Part shown: positions 27,541-37,219 of the stretch, piece by piece | Layout of the letters: the number at the start of each line of letters is the position of its first letter | Position numbering within the stretch: the stretch's first letter is position 1 | Notes under the pieces: generated by a model | What the model was told of the DNA's origin: nothing | The model's input: the letters and a program-made list of their open reading frames with translations, nothing else | Database searches by the model: none | From: Campylobacter concisus | GTDB lineage: Bacteria; Campylobacterota; Campylobacteria; Campylobacterales; Campylobacteraceae | Assembly: GCA_002092835.1 (NCBI GenBank) | Contig: LVWL01000017.1 | Location: 52,366 to 116,365, forward strand | Direction of reading: 5' to 3' | DNA length: 64,000 nucleotides | Position numbers and translations under genes: made by a program

Positions 27541-28818
27541 TCATTTTCCAAACTCATAAACGATCTTGCCACTTTTTATAGTAGTAGTCGCTGCGCCTTT
27601 TAGCTTTTTGCCAAAGAGTGGAGAATTTATCGATTTTGAGCGGTTTATCTTCTCATCATAAATGTACTCGATCTCAGGATCAATCACCGCAATATCAGCT
27701 AGCATGCCCTCTGCAAGTCTGCCTTTATCTTTTAAATTTAGCATTTTAGCCGCATTTGTCGATGTTAGCTCCACCATGCGCTCTAAGCTTATAACACCCT
27801 CATTTACGAGCTTTAAAGTAAGCGGCACAAGAGTTTGAAGTCCGATAATACCAAATGGCGCCTTGTCAAATTCCACTATCTTTTCATCTGTGTGGTGTGG
27901 GGCATGATCGGTGGCGATAACGTCTATAAGACCGCTTTTTAGCGCCTCTCTTACCGCTTTTACATCGCTTATCTCACGAAGTGGCGGTGACATTTTGAAA
28001 TTTGTATCGTATGCATTTTTCAAAATTTCATCGTCGCTAAAGCTAAAGTGGTGAGGTGTCGCCTCGCAAGTGATGTTTATACCCTCTTTTTTGCCCATTT
28101 CGATGATCTTTAGCGAGTACTCCGAGCTTACGTGAGCGATATGGATGTGTGCTTTAGTGAGCTTTGCAAGCAGCATATCGCGGCTAACTGCGATCTCCTC
28201 TTTCTCTCTTGCCATGCCGCGAAGTCCAAGTATGGCTGAGACCTTACCCTCGTGCATGACGCCCTGCCTGCAAAGCGAGCAGTCCTCTGAGTGGCTTATG
28301 CAAAAGCTATTAAACATGCTTGAATACTCAAGTGCCGCCCTCATCACGCTTGAGCTAGTCACTGGTAGGCCATCGTCACTAAATGCAACTGCGCCAGCAT
28401 CTATAAGATCACCCATTTCAACGATCTCATTGCCGCCAAGTCCTTTGCTGATAGCTGCGATTGGCAAAAGATCGATTAGTCCACAGTTTTTAGCCTTTTC
28501 TATCATCGCTCTTGTGATCGAGGCGTTGTCATTTACTGGGTTTGTATTTGCCATGCAAAGGCAGGTTGTCACTCCTCCAGCCACCGCTGCCTGCGAGCCT
28601 GAGATGATGTCGTCTTTGTACTCTTGACCAGGATCGCGAAAGTGCACGTGCATGTCGATAAGTCCTGGCATGACGAGCTTATTTGTGGCGTCGATGACCT
28701 TATCGGCGTCAAATTTCTCACTTCCTATTTTGGCTATTTTGCCGTTTTCTATTAGGATATTTGCCTTAAATTTCTCGTCGCTATTTACGATAGTTCCGTT
28801 AATTATTGCTATTCTCAT
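27541..28818 (-). CDS. pyrC: Dihydroorotase
   Basis: A 425-residue amidohydrolase that cyclises carbamoyl aspartate in pyrimidine synthesis. The metal motif LVMPGLIDMHVHFRDPGQE, the carbamate or metal segment, HVSSEYSLKII, TCEATPHHF and IATDHAPHH are present. Its length and motifs are those of the long class I type. pyrB lies directly upstream, so the two consecutive pathway steps are in one operon. Confidence 0.95.
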   Translation of the reverse strand: MRIAIINGTIVNSDEKFKANILIENGKIAKIGSEKFDADKVIDATNKLVMPGLIDMHVHFRDPGQEYKDDIISGSQAAVAGGVTTCLCMANTNPVNDNASITRAMIEKAKNCGLIDLLPIAAISKGLGGNEIVEMGDLIDAGAVAFSDDGLPVTSSSVMRAALEYSSMFNSFCISHSEDCSLCRQGVMHEGKVSAILGLRGMAREKEEIAVSRDMLLAKLTKAHIHIAHVSSEYSLKIIEMGKKEGINITCEATPHHFSFSDDEILKNAYDTNFKMSPPLREISDVKAVREALKSGLIDVIATDHAPHHTDEKIVEFDKAPFGIIGLQTLVPLTLKLVNEGVISLERMVELTSTNAAKMLNLKDKGRLAEGMLADIAVIDPEIEYIYDEKINRSKSINSPLFGKKLKGAATTTIKSGKIVYEFGK

Positions 28819-28820
28819 TT

Positions 28821-29749
28821 TTAGCCCCTATTTTTCGCAAGCGTATTTAGTATCGCCATTCTTATAGCAACGCCGTTTTCTACTTGATTTAGTATGACTG
28901 AATGTGTGCCATCAGCCACGTCTGAGTTTAGCTCTACACCCCTATTTATCGGTCCTGGATGCAGTACGATAGCATCAGGTTTGGCTAGCTTTATCCTATT
29001 TTTATTTAGTCCAAAAAATTTCGAGTACTCTCTCGAGCTTGGAAAAGCCACGTCCGCACCACCACGCTCTAGCTGGATACGAAGCATGATGATGACGTCG
29101 CTGCCCTCACAAGCTTCTTCCATATTTTTACAAATTTGAGATTCAAAGACCTCAGCATCTTTTGGCATCATCATCTTTGGTGCAAAAAGCTTTAAATTTA
29201 TACCAAATTTCTTCATCGCCCAGATGTCTGACCTTGCCACGCGGCTTCTGGCGATGTCGCCGATGATCGCCACGTTTAGATTTTTATCCAAAATTTTGCC
29301 ATACTCTCTTAACGTAAAAAGATCAAGCAAAGCTTGACTTGGATGCTCATTTGTACCATCTCCTGCATTTACGACGCTAGCTTCTGTCCTATCAGCTGCA
29401 AATTTCGCCGCTCCAGAGCTTGGGTGACGAAGCACAATGATGTCAGTTCTCATAGCAGCCATGTTATTCATCGTGTCATTTAGCTCTCGCCCTTTGTCAC
29501 GCTCGAGCTTGATGAGCTGAAATTTATCGTATCAGCTCCAAGCCTCTTTGCTGCGATCTCAAAGGATGTTCTAGTTCTTGTCGAGTTTTCATAAAATGCG
29601 TTGATCGTGGTCTTTCCACGAAGATAGTCATTTTTTTTCACTTGGCTTAAATTTAGCTCCTTAAACTCTTTCGCCGCCTCTAAAAAATATAAAATTTCTT
29701 CCTTGCTAAGCTCTCTAGTTCCTATCAAATCTTTATGTTTGTAGCCCAT
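28821..29749 (-). CDS. pyrB: Aspartate carbamoyltransferase catalytic subunit (frameshifted)
   Basis: The N-terminal part (ATG 29749) contains the carbamoyl-phosphate motif ENSTRTRTSFE and stops at TAA 29480-29482, directly after SVTKGES. Restoring one T at about 29482 gives SVTKGESLNDTMNNMAAMRTD, which runs into the second part with VVNAGDGTNEHPSQALLDL and HPGPINRGVEL. The repaired length is 309 residues, normal for PyrB. It catalyses the committed step of pyrimidine synthesis. The break is probably a missing base in the sequence, since both halves are perfectly conserved. Confidence 0.92.
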
Positions 29750-29765
29750 TTTAAGCCTCTTAAAT

Positions 29766-30176
29766 TTATTTTGTCACAAAGTCGCAAGCTGGTTGGTAGC
29801 CGTTATCACAAGCTTTTTTAAATAAAGCCTTTGCTTTTTCTTCGTTCTTTGCTTCGTTTGCGTTTTTATCTTTTACAAGGCCATAAGCGATCATTTCGCC
29901 TAGTTTTTCGCAAGCCATGCCCTCATTTTCATCACACATTTTTGTAAAAATTTTCTCAGCCTGAACTCTATCTTTTGCCACGCCGTCGCCGTTAAATAGC
30001 ATGATCGCATTCATCGTGCAAGCTTTTTTCTCACCCTCTCCACAAGCCTTATTAAAATAAAGATAAGCTTCATTAAAATTTTTCTTTGTATAAAGCTCAT
30101 TTGCCTTGTCTAAATTTTCATTTGCCATAGCATTTAACGCAAAAACCGCTGCCACTAAAACTAAAATTTTCTTCAT
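29766..30176 (-). CDS. Secreted Sel1-repeat, cysteine-rich protein
   Basis: A 136-residue protein with signal peptide 1-18 (ending AMA-N) and about three Sel1-like or TPR-like helical repeats. Each repeat has a cysteine pair (FNKACGEGEKKACT, FTKMCDENEGMACEKLG, FKKACDNGYQPACDF). Such cysteine-paired Sel1 proteins (HcpA-like in Helicobacter) are periplasmic or secreted. The repeats suggest a protein-interaction role. It follows the 75-residue gene in the same operon. Confidence 0.75.
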   Translation of the reverse strand: MKKILVLVAAVFALNAMANENLDKANELYTKKNFNEAYLYFNKACGEGEKKACTMNAIMLFNGDGVAKDRVQAEKIFTKMCDENEGMACEKLGEMIAYGLVKDKNANEAKNEEKAKALFKKACDNGYQPACDFVTK

Positions 30177-30185
30177 TTTCTTTCC

Positions 30186-30413
30186 TTATTTAAATAATTT
30201 TGAATGATGTTTTTTCATATATTCAACTATCTCTATAACCTCGTCGCTACCGCTAGCGTCAGAATTTTCTAACGCATCATCGATGCACTCAACATAAAGA
30301 TTTGCCGCCTCTTCAAGTTTGTCTTTTTTTACTCCAGCATAGTAGAACATCGCTTCAAGCACCATACTAAGCTCGTAGCTAAGCTCCTCTACGCTTACCT
30401 CTTCTTCTTTCAT
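30186..30413 (-). CDS. Conserved hypothetical acidic protein, 75 residues
   Basis: ATG 30413 is preceded by AGGAGATAT and overlaps the stop of the DHH gene once that gene's frameshift is repaired (ATGA). The protein is strongly acidic and all-helical in appearance (MKEEEVSVEELSYELSMVLEAMFYY, ending KKHHSKLFK), with no membrane segment or known motif. Its tight placement between the DHH phosphoesterase and the Sel1 protein suggests operon membership. The function is unknown. Confidence 0.6.
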   Translation of the reverse strand: MKEEEVSVEELSYELSMVLEAMFYYAGVKKDKLEEAANLYVECIDDALENSDASGSDEVIEIVEYMKKHHSKLFK

Positions 30414-31434
30414 ATCTCCTCCTGTGTTTTTTTGGTTATTAGATCGATTATCTGGGCTTTAATCGGCTCATAGCTAAAGCCGTCTTTAAAATTTGCAAAG
30501 AGCCCGCCGCTAGCGTTCACGTGTCCGCCTCCGCCAATTAGGTGCTTTGCCATGGTACTAACGTCAAGCTTGCCATTTGCACGAAACTTAACGTTTTTTT
30601 ATTTGTCACATCGATAAAGAAGTCAAATTCAGGATTTGCCACTAAAAAGTCGTTACCTATAACCGAAACGTTGCCGATATTGTAGGTTAAAATTCCTTTA
30701 TGATCTTTATAGTTTATGCTAAATTTCTCTTTATTTTCACTAAGTTTTTTTACTACGTAGCTTGAGATAAGATTACTTAGCGTATCGTCTTTATCCTCTT
30801 TGAAAAATGACTTTTTAATAGCATGCACCTGCATATCAAGGCCGATATAGTCGTTTTTCTCGTTAAAAAATTTGCTAGCTTCTTTTAAGAGATGATCCAT
30901 ATAGAGGTTATTTTCAGCTTCAAACATCACCTTGTTTATCTCTTTAGCGTTTGCAACAAGCCCCAAACAGACCTTGCCCATCTCAAAATTTTTATCATCT
31001 TTTAGCCAGATATCCACGGCATTTACGACGTCACTAAAAATTTCAAGCTCTTTATTTTTGCCAAAAATTCCTGCAAAAAAGTCGTAAGTGATCTTTGTAG
31101 CGCACCTTGAACTATCCAAAAAATACCATGGGTAGGCACTCGCACACTCAGCACCGCTTTGGTGATGATCAAGCAAAAATAGCTTTATATTTTTACCCTC
31201 TATCATCTCAGTAAAGCTCTCGCACTGGGCTAGAGTTAAATTTAGATCAGTAATCAAAATGATGTTTTTATCATCGTTTGAGGCATCTATCTCAGCTAAA
31301 ATTTGAGCAAATTTATCATCTATCTCTCTGCCGTAGTTTGAGTTTAGAAATTTCACATTTTTGAAGTAAAAATTTGTTATGTATTGTGCGCCATATCCGT
31401 CAAGATCAGTGTGCGAGAGGTGATAAATTTTCAT
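30410..31434 (-). CDS. DHH-family phosphoesterase (frameshifted)
   Basis: The N-terminal DHH domain carries HLSHTDLDGYGAQYI, ILITDLNLTL and LFLLDHHQSG, typical of nanoRNase/RecJ-type phosphoesterases. In the given sequence the frame is lost in a run of seven A (plus-strand T at 30594-30600) and ends in an unrelated tail. Adding one A restores KNVKFRANGKLDVSTMAKHL and the DHHA1 signature GGGGHVNASGGLF, ending at TGA 30410 and giving 341 residues that overlap the next ATG. It likely acts on short oligonucleotides or cyclic dinucleotides. Position next to flhA is as in C. jejuni. Confidence 0.82.
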
Positions 31435-31443
31435 CGTTTTCCT

Positions 31444-33636
31444 TTATAAATTTTCTATTTCTATGACGCCAACCGTTTCAAATGGCGTATTTGCAGAGAT
31501 CTCAGCAAAGCTTAGCACCACGATGTCGATGGCAAAATTTGCGCAAATATTTGCTATAAATTTTCTTAGGCTTGGCTCCACGCAAAGCACCATTTCGCCG
31601 TGCTGACTCATCGGCCGTTTCTCTTTTTCATGCCTTAGAGCCTGAACAATCGATGAAGTTTGAGCCACATTTATCATCAGGTGATACGCGCCGTCTTTAT
31701 ACTGCACCGCGTCCATAAGCTTTTGCTGTGCGGCACTATCTAAAATGTAAAAATTTAGCTGACCTTTCTCATCGATATAAAGCGAAGTGATGACACGTGA
31801 GAGTGCTGCACGCACGTGCTCGATGATCATGTCTAAATTTTTACTAACCTCGGCGATATCACTAATGGCCTCAAGTATGCTAAGCAGATCTTTGATCGGG
31901 ATATTGTCTTTAAGCAGCGCTTTTAAAACCTTTTGGATCAAATTTATAGGTGCGATCCTTAGCGTATCCTCGACCACAACTGGGTAGTCGATCTTTAGTT
32001 TGTCTAATAAATTTTGCGTCTCTTGGCGAGTGAGAAGCTCAGCTGCATTTTGCTTGATAAGCTCGCTCATATGCGTTGAGATGACGCTTGCAGGATCAAC
32101 TATCGTATATCCGCTAAGTATGGCGTCCTCTTTGACGCTAGCATCGATCCAGAGTGCATCCAGCCCAAAAGCTGGCTCTTTTGTCGGAATCCCCTCGATA
32201 TCTTCGCTAACTAGGCCACTATCCATCGCTAGAAATTTATCCGCGTAAATTTCACCCTGACCGATCACGATGCCTTTTAGCTTAAAGCGGTACTCGTTTG
32301 GCGGTAGTTGAAGGTTATCGCGGATCCTTATCTTTGGCATCAAAAAGCCAAGACTTGAAGCGATATTTCGCCTCATAGCACGAATCCTCTCAATGAGATC
32401 CACATCAGCTAGCTTTAGCAGACCATATCCTAGGTCAAGCTCTAAAATTTCAAGCTTTAAGATGTCGTTTATCTTCGTCTCTTCTTCTCTTGCGATCTCT
32501 TCGTCGCTCTTCTTTGGCGCCTTAGTGGTGGCACCACTAGCAGCTGCACCTGCTCCGCTTTGCGTAGCGGCTCCAGCTTTTTTAGAAGCTGTTTTGTCTT
32601 TTGACGCAAGGCTTAAATTTAGCCCGCCATCTTTGGTCTGCTTGATGATGTAGCCAAGCCCCAAAAATAGCACTGCTATAAAGCCAAGAGAAAGAGTCGG
32701 AAGCCCTGGGACAAGAGCAAACATAAATAGTATGAAGCCCACTATCAGCAAGGTTTTATAATCCCCTAATAGCTGATTTAGCGTGCCCTCTGCAAAGTCC
32801 TCATCGTCCTTGCTAGCCCTTGTGATGATAATAGCAGTCGCTGTTGATGTGATAAGTCCTGGGATCTGGCTCACAAGGCCATCACCGATAGTTAGGATCG
32901 TATAATACTGAGCCGATGTCGCCATATCAAGGCCATGCTGAAACGAGCCGATAGCAAAGCCACCGATGATATTAATGATAGTGATGATGATGCCAGCGAC
33001 GGCGTCACCTTTTATAAATTTAGACGAACCGTCCATGGCACCGTAAAAATTTGCCTCGCCGATGATAGCCTGGCGTCTTTCGCGCGCTGTTTTTTCATCG
33101 ATCAAACCTGCATTTAGGTCCGCGTCTATTGCCATTTGCTTACCTGGCATCGCATCAAGTGTAAAACGTGCTTGCACTTCACTTACACGAGTTGAACCTT
33201 TGGTTACAACCATGAAATTTATGAGCACCAGGATACAAAAGACGATGGTGCCGATGACAAAGTTGCCACCAACGACAAAATTTCCAAAGCTTGAGATGAT
33301 CTCACTAACCGCTTCTGGGCCATTATGACCTTCGCTTAGGATCATACGTGTAGTTGCGATATTTAGCGACAAGCGAAATAATGTAACAATGAGAATAAGT
33401 GTCGGAAACGTACTAAGATCAGTTGGCTTTGGCACATAAATAGAAATCAAAATAATAAGCACTGAAATCGAGATCGAAAGCGCCAAAAAAAAGTCAAGAA
33501 CAGCACTTGGAAGTGGGACAATGATAATAGCAAGGATGGCGACTATAATACCAACAATGCTAAGACTTTTAAACCTTAAAACCGGCGCAAGAAACGGTGC
33601 AACAAGCGTTAAAATGCTATTTTTTTGCTTTGCCAA
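31444..33636 (-). CDS. flhA: Flagellar biosynthesis protein FlhA
   Basis: A 730-residue core component of the flagellar type III export gate. Eight N-terminal membrane helices (about 20-330) enclose the family segment with DLNAGLIDEKTARERR; a linker and the cytoplasmic domain (from about 390) follow, which form the nonameric ring. The start is TTG 33636, two bases after the Rrf2 gene stop, with a weak ribosome site. FlhA also gates the FlgSR-sigma54 cascade in Campylobacter (established). The remaining flagellar genes are not in the window. Confidence 0.96.
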   Translation of the reverse strand: MAKQKNSILTLVAPFLAPVLRFKSLSIVGIIVAILAIIIVPLPSAVLDFFLALSISISVLIILISIYVPKPTDLSTFPTLILIVTLFRLSLNIATTRMILSEGHNGPEAVSEIISSFGNFVVGGNFVIGTIVFCILVLINFMVVTKGSTRVSEVQARFTLDAMPGKQMAIDADLNAGLIDEKTARERRQAIIGEANFYGAMDGSSKFIKGDAVAGIIITIINIIGGFAIGSFQHGLDMATSAQYYTILTIGDGLVSQIPGLITSTATAIIITRASKDDEDFAEGTLNQLLGDYKTLLIVGFILFMFALVPGLPTLSLGFIAVLFLGLGYIIKQTKDGGLNLSLASKDKTASKKAGAATQSGAGAAASGATTKAPKKSDEEIAREEETKINDILKLEILELDLGYGLLKLADVDLIERIRAMRRNIASSLGFLMPKIRIRDNLQLPPNEYRFKLKGIVIGQGEIYADKFLAMDSGLVSEDIEGIPTKEPAFGLDALWIDASVKEDAILSGYTIVDPASVISTHMSELIKQNAAELLTRQETQNLLDKLKIDYPVVVEDTLRIAPINLIQKVLKALLKDNIPIKDLLSILEAISDIAEVSKNLDMIIEHVRAALSRVITSLYIDEKGQLNFYILDSAAQQKLMDAVQYKDGAYHLMINVAQTSSIVQALRHEKEKRPMSQHGEMVLCVEPSLRKFIANICANFAIDIVVLSFAEISANTPFETVGVIEIENL

Positions 33637-33638
33637 GT

Positions 33639-34043
33639 CTACTTCTTAACGATGTCACTTAGTTTTATCGCATCAAGCATCTCATCTATCTTGTTTTGAA
33701 GACCACTAAACATGGACCAAATTTGACAGCTTGAGGCTTTATTTGATGGGCAGCCAAGTGCTGAAGACGAGCACTCAAAAACGCTTAGCTCACGCTTTTC
33801 GGCACACTCAATTATCTTTTTTATCGTTAAATTTTCAGGTTCATCATTTAGTGCAAAGCCGCCATTTGCTCCTTTAAATGACTTTAAAATTCCATCCTTT
33901 GCGAGATTTTGTAAAATTTTAGCCAAAAAACTTTTTGAAATTTTAAGCTCATTTGAAATCGTATCGACATCAACTGGTGATGATTTTTGGGATATTAAAA
34001 TAAGTGAAAGTAGAGCGTATTCGCTTGCCTTTGTAAAAAGCAT
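33639..34043 (-). CDS. Rrf2-family transcriptional regulator
   Basis: A 134-residue winged-helix regulator. The HTH (about 24-62: ISNELKISKSFLAKILQNLAKDGIL, then GANGGFAL) matches the Rrf2 family. Cysteines 91, 98 and 106 (CSSSALGC, then SSC) have the IscR/NsrR-type spacing for an iron-sulfur cluster, so it may sense iron, NO or oxidation. It is divergent from rpsO and cotranscribed with flhA, an order shared with C. jejuni (Cj0882-Cj0884). Confidence 0.88.
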   Translation of the reverse strand: MLFTKASEYALLSLILISQKSSPVDVDTISNELKISKSFLAKILQNLAKDGILKSFKGANGGFALNDEPENLTIKKIIECAEKRELSVFECSSSALGCPSNKASSCQIWSMFSGLQNKIDEMLDAIKLSDIVKK

Positions 34044-34150
34044 TTATCTTCCTTAAATTCTTTAAATAGCCATTATTCTATAAAATTTTTACTGCATTTT
34101 TCATTAATTTTTAAAAAGCGCCGTTTTATCTAATTTTATGTTTTAAATGC

Positions 34151-34156
34151 TATAAT
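34151..34156 (+). promoter_or_regulatory. -10 box of rpsO
   Basis: A consensus TATAAT in the context AAATGCTATAATCGC lies 35 bases before the rpsO start. The upstream side is T-rich without a clear -35, as in other Campylobacter promoters. Confidence 0.7.
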
Positions 34157-34190
34157 CGCTCTTCCAAAATTCACCAATCAGGAGGTCATT

Positions 34191-34463
34191 ATGGCTTTGG
34201 ATTCGGCTAAAAAAGCTCAAATAGTTGCGAAATTCGCTAGAAAAGAGGGAGATACAGGCTCTCCAGAAGTTCAAATAGCTCTTTTAACAGCTAGAATAAC
34301 TGAACTTACAGAACACCTTAAAATTTTCAAAAAAGACTTTTCATCACGATTAGGTCTTTTGAAACTAGTTGGTCAAAGAAAAAGACTTTTAAAGTATCTT
34401 AAAAATAAAGACTATGCTACATATTCAAAACTAATCTCTGAGCTTGGCTTAAGAGATAAATAA
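34191..34463 (+). CDS. rpsO: 30S ribosomal protein S15
   Basis: A 90-residue S15 starting [21 protein letters not shown], with [20 protein letters not shown] and the C-terminal [19 protein letters not shown]. It binds 16S rRNA in the platform and nucleates S6-S18 assembly. It has its own promoter, AGGAGGT site and a following hairpin, so it is monocistronic here. Confidence 0.98.
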   Translation: MALDSAKKAQIVAKFARKEGDTGSPEVQIALLTARITELTEHLKIFKKDFSSRLGLLKLVGQRKRLLKYLKNKDYATYSKLISELGLRDK

Positions 34464-34470
34464 TCCAATG

Positions 34471-34490
34471 GGAGAGTCTAGTGACTCTCC
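34471..34490 (+). terminator. Hairpin terminator of rpsO
   Basis: An eight-base-pair stem, GGAGAGTC with GACTCTCC, encloses the loop TAGT eight bases after the rpsO stop. The downstream tract is AT-rich but not a pure T run, so termination may be incomplete. Confidence 0.7.
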
Positions 34491-34845
34491 ATTTAAATTC
34501 GTTTCCTTATATTTTATTAATTCTGTTTCTTTAACTTTCTATTTCATGACTAAATTTTTTATTTTAAGTATTAATTTATACCTCTTCAATACTACTAATC
34601 TTTTTTAATAAGGTTAAATTAAAATTAATTTTCTTATTTTAGTTTAAATATCAATTTTAAGTATTTTATTATTTATTTACTAAAGATATTAAATTTATAC
34701 AAAATTTATATTTACTATAAAACCCTAAAATAAGCGATTTTTATAAATTTATTTAATTTTAACTTAAAATATAAATTTATTTTTAATAATAAAGAATTTT
34801 TATTAAAGATTAAGAATTCGGCTAGTAATATTACCCATATAGAAA
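34491..34845. other. AT-rich non-coding stretch upstream of fdhA
   Basis: It has long alternating A/T runs, no credible coding frame on either strand and no tRNA-like fold that I can see. It must contain the fdhA promoter, but several -10-like words occur and none is clearly best. Confidence 0.5.
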
Positions 34846-34862
34846 TATGCAAATATTGCATA
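34846..34862 (+). repeat. Inverted repeat just before the fdhA ribosome site
   Basis: TATGCAA-ATA-TTGCATA, a seven-base perfect dyad with a three-base centre, ends thirteen bases before the fdhA ATG and right before AAAGGAG. It could be an operator or a small mRNA hairpin. Confidence 0.45.
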
Positions 34863-34874
34863 GTAAAGGAGAAA

Positions 34875-37154
34875 ATGATGAAAGAAGGCAAAGTCATCTG
34901 TCCTTATTGTGGGACGGGCTGTCAGGTTACCTTGCATGTGGAAAATAACGTCGTTCGTGCCGCAACTGGCGTCGAAGACAATCCAGTCAATCAAGGAAAT
35001 TTATGTTTAAAGGGCTTTTATGGCTGGGACTACGTTGCAAGTCCAGACAGACTTACAAAGCCGCTTATTAGAAAGAAAAACGGGGTCTTTTCAAAGGACG
35101 GTGAATTTGAAGAGGCCAGCTGGGACGAGGCGCTTGATCTTGTCGTAGAAAAGATGAAAGAGGCAAAAGAGAAATACGGCCCTGACTCACTAGCAGGTAA
35201 CTTCTCAGCACGCTGTACATTAGAGGACAACTACGTCGCTCAAAAGCTAATGCGCGCTGTAATTGGCACAAACAACGTCGATCACTGTGCTAGAATTTGA
35301 CACGCTCCGACAGTAGCAGGACTTGCTAAAACAATCGGAAACGGAGCTGCCACAAATAGCTTTACAGAGATTGGCACTTATAGTAACTGTATATTAATGA
35401 TAGGCTCAAACCCAGAAAATGGTCACCCAATCGCAGCTATGCACATCCAAAGAGCGCTAAACCGCGGTGCAAAACTGATCGTTATCGACCCCATTAAGAC
35501 TGAGTTTGCAAGTAGAGCCGATATCCACTTGCAGCTAGAGCCTGAGCACAACATCCCAGTTATTAACGCACTTCTTTACACTATCATCGAAGAAGGCCTT
35601 GTAAATGAGGAGTTTGTAAGAGATCACACAATAGGCATCGAGTACGTTAAAGAAGCTGTAAAAGACTATGCCCCAGAGGTTGTAGCAAAATACACAAGGC
35701 TAAATCCAGAGGATATCAGAGCAGCTGCTAGAATGTATGCCACCACAAAACCAGCCGTCATCACTCACGGCATGGGCGTAACTCACTTCAACCACGGCGT
35801 TGGCGGAGTTTGCGATGTATCAAATTTATTCTTGATCACTGGAAACATCTGTGAGCTTGGCACAGGCGACTTGCCGCTTAGAGGTCAAGAGAACGTTCAA
35901 GGCTGCTGCGATATGGGCGTTTTACCAAATATCTTCCCAAATCTTGGTTCAGTAACTGACCCAGAGCAAAGAGCTTGGTTTGAGAAAATATGGCACCTAG
36001 AACCTGGATTTTTAAACTCAAAAATAGGCATCCATAAAACTGAAGTGCCTGATGCGATACTTGATGGCAGAGTGCATTTCTTCTGGACTATCGGTGAAAA
36101 CCCGGTCATCTCTGAGCCAAATACAAACCACTTCTTAAAAGGCATTGCAAATGTCGATTTCTACGTGGTTCAAGATCTATTTTTAACTGAGACTTCACTA
36201 AAAGCTGACGTCGTTCTCCCTGGCGTTGCAAGTAGTGAAAAAGAGGGTCTTTACACAAACGCAGAGCGCCGTGTCCAGCACAACGAAGCAGTCATAACAC
36301 CTCCAGGTGATGCTAGACAAGACTGGTGGATCGTTTGCGAGATCGCACGTCGTTTGGGCGCAACAGAGGGCTTTAACTTCAATTCACCAGAAGAGATTTG
36401 GGAAGAAGTTAGAAAATGTGACCCTAGACGCTACGGCGGCATGAGCTACTATAGACTTAAAAAATATCACGGACTTCACTGGCCATGCCCAACTGAAGAT
36501 GATATGGGCGGTCAAAGCTTGTATCTTGATAAGAAATTCTTTACACCTGATGGTAAAGGCCGCTTCGTGCCTTGTCTATTTGTGGATAAGGCTGATGAGA
36601 TCGAGAGCGCAAAACTTGAGTTTGCTAAGAAGATGAATATGTCACCAGAGTATCCTATCATGGCTGGTTCAGTCGATGAGAAGACTGACGCTGAGTATCC
36701 GATACAGCTTTTAACTACAAGAAAAGTTTATCAATACACAGTTGGTACCATGACAAGACGCTCACGTGCCATCGAAGAGGGCGGAGATAGCATCGGACCT
36801 ATCGCTGAGATGAGCCCAGCGCTTGCAGAGAGATACGGACTAAAACAAGGCGACTTCATCAAAGCTTGGAGTAGATACGGCTACATCGTCGTAAAAGCTG
36901 AAGTGACTGACATCGTGCCTGATGGCATCATCCAGATGACCTTCCACTACTGGGAGAGCTCTTGCAACGAGCTAACAAGCAGCGGTTGGGACTATATCAG
37001 CAAGACTCCGACATTTAAAGCAGCTATCCAGATCAAAAAGATCGATGAAGAGGAATTTTTACGAGTTCGCGAGCTAAAACGCGAGAAATTCCAAACTTCA
37101 AAGATCATCTACGATGACTTCCACCACCACGGAAACGTAGCGATAAATGAGTAA
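34875..37154 (+). CDS. fdhA: Selenocysteine-containing formate dehydrogenase, catalytic subunit
   Basis: A single 759-residue gene with an in-frame TGA at 35298-35300, codon 142, in DHCARI-U-HAPTVAG, the active-site position of Sec in FdhF/FdhA. The N-terminus has the 4Fe-4S motif CPYCGTGCQV. The molybdopterin domains include GNLCLKGFYGWDYV, DPIKTEFASRADIHL and a C-terminal MopB-binding domain. The enzyme oxidises formate to CO2 with a bis-MGD Mo or W centre. There is no Tat signal, so it should be cytoplasmic and resembles E. coli FDH-H rather than the exported respiratory enzyme. ATG 34875 follows AAAGGAG. No partner subunit or hydrogenase gene is adjacent. Confidence 0.93.
35304..35347 (+). 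promoter_or_regulatory. Bacterial SECIS-like hairpin for Sec insertion
   Basis: Directly after the TGA, GCTCCG (35304-35309) pairs with CGGAGC (35342-35347), and inside it AGCA (35315-35318) pairs with TGCT (35324-35327) around the loop GGACT. E. coli fdhF has the same plan with loop GGTCT. SelB should bind the apical part to decode UGA as selenocysteine. Confidence 0.85.
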
Positions 37155-37158
37155 ATTT

Positions 37159-37184
37159 AGTGAGGCTTCGCGCCTCACTTTTCT
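37159..37184 (+). terminator. Rho-independent terminator of fdhA
   Basis: AGTGAGGC pairs with GCCTCACT around TTCGC, followed by TTTTCT. It starts four bases after the fdhA stop. Confidence 0.9.
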
Positions 37185-37219
37185 ATAAATAATAGTAGAT
37201 ATAAATTTAAAAGAGCGTT

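Noticed and set aside
34875..35397. Formate dehydrogenase as two separate genes or a pseudogene
   Set aside because: Both parts are in the same frame, the TGA is at the known selenocysteine position and a SECIS-like hairpin follows.
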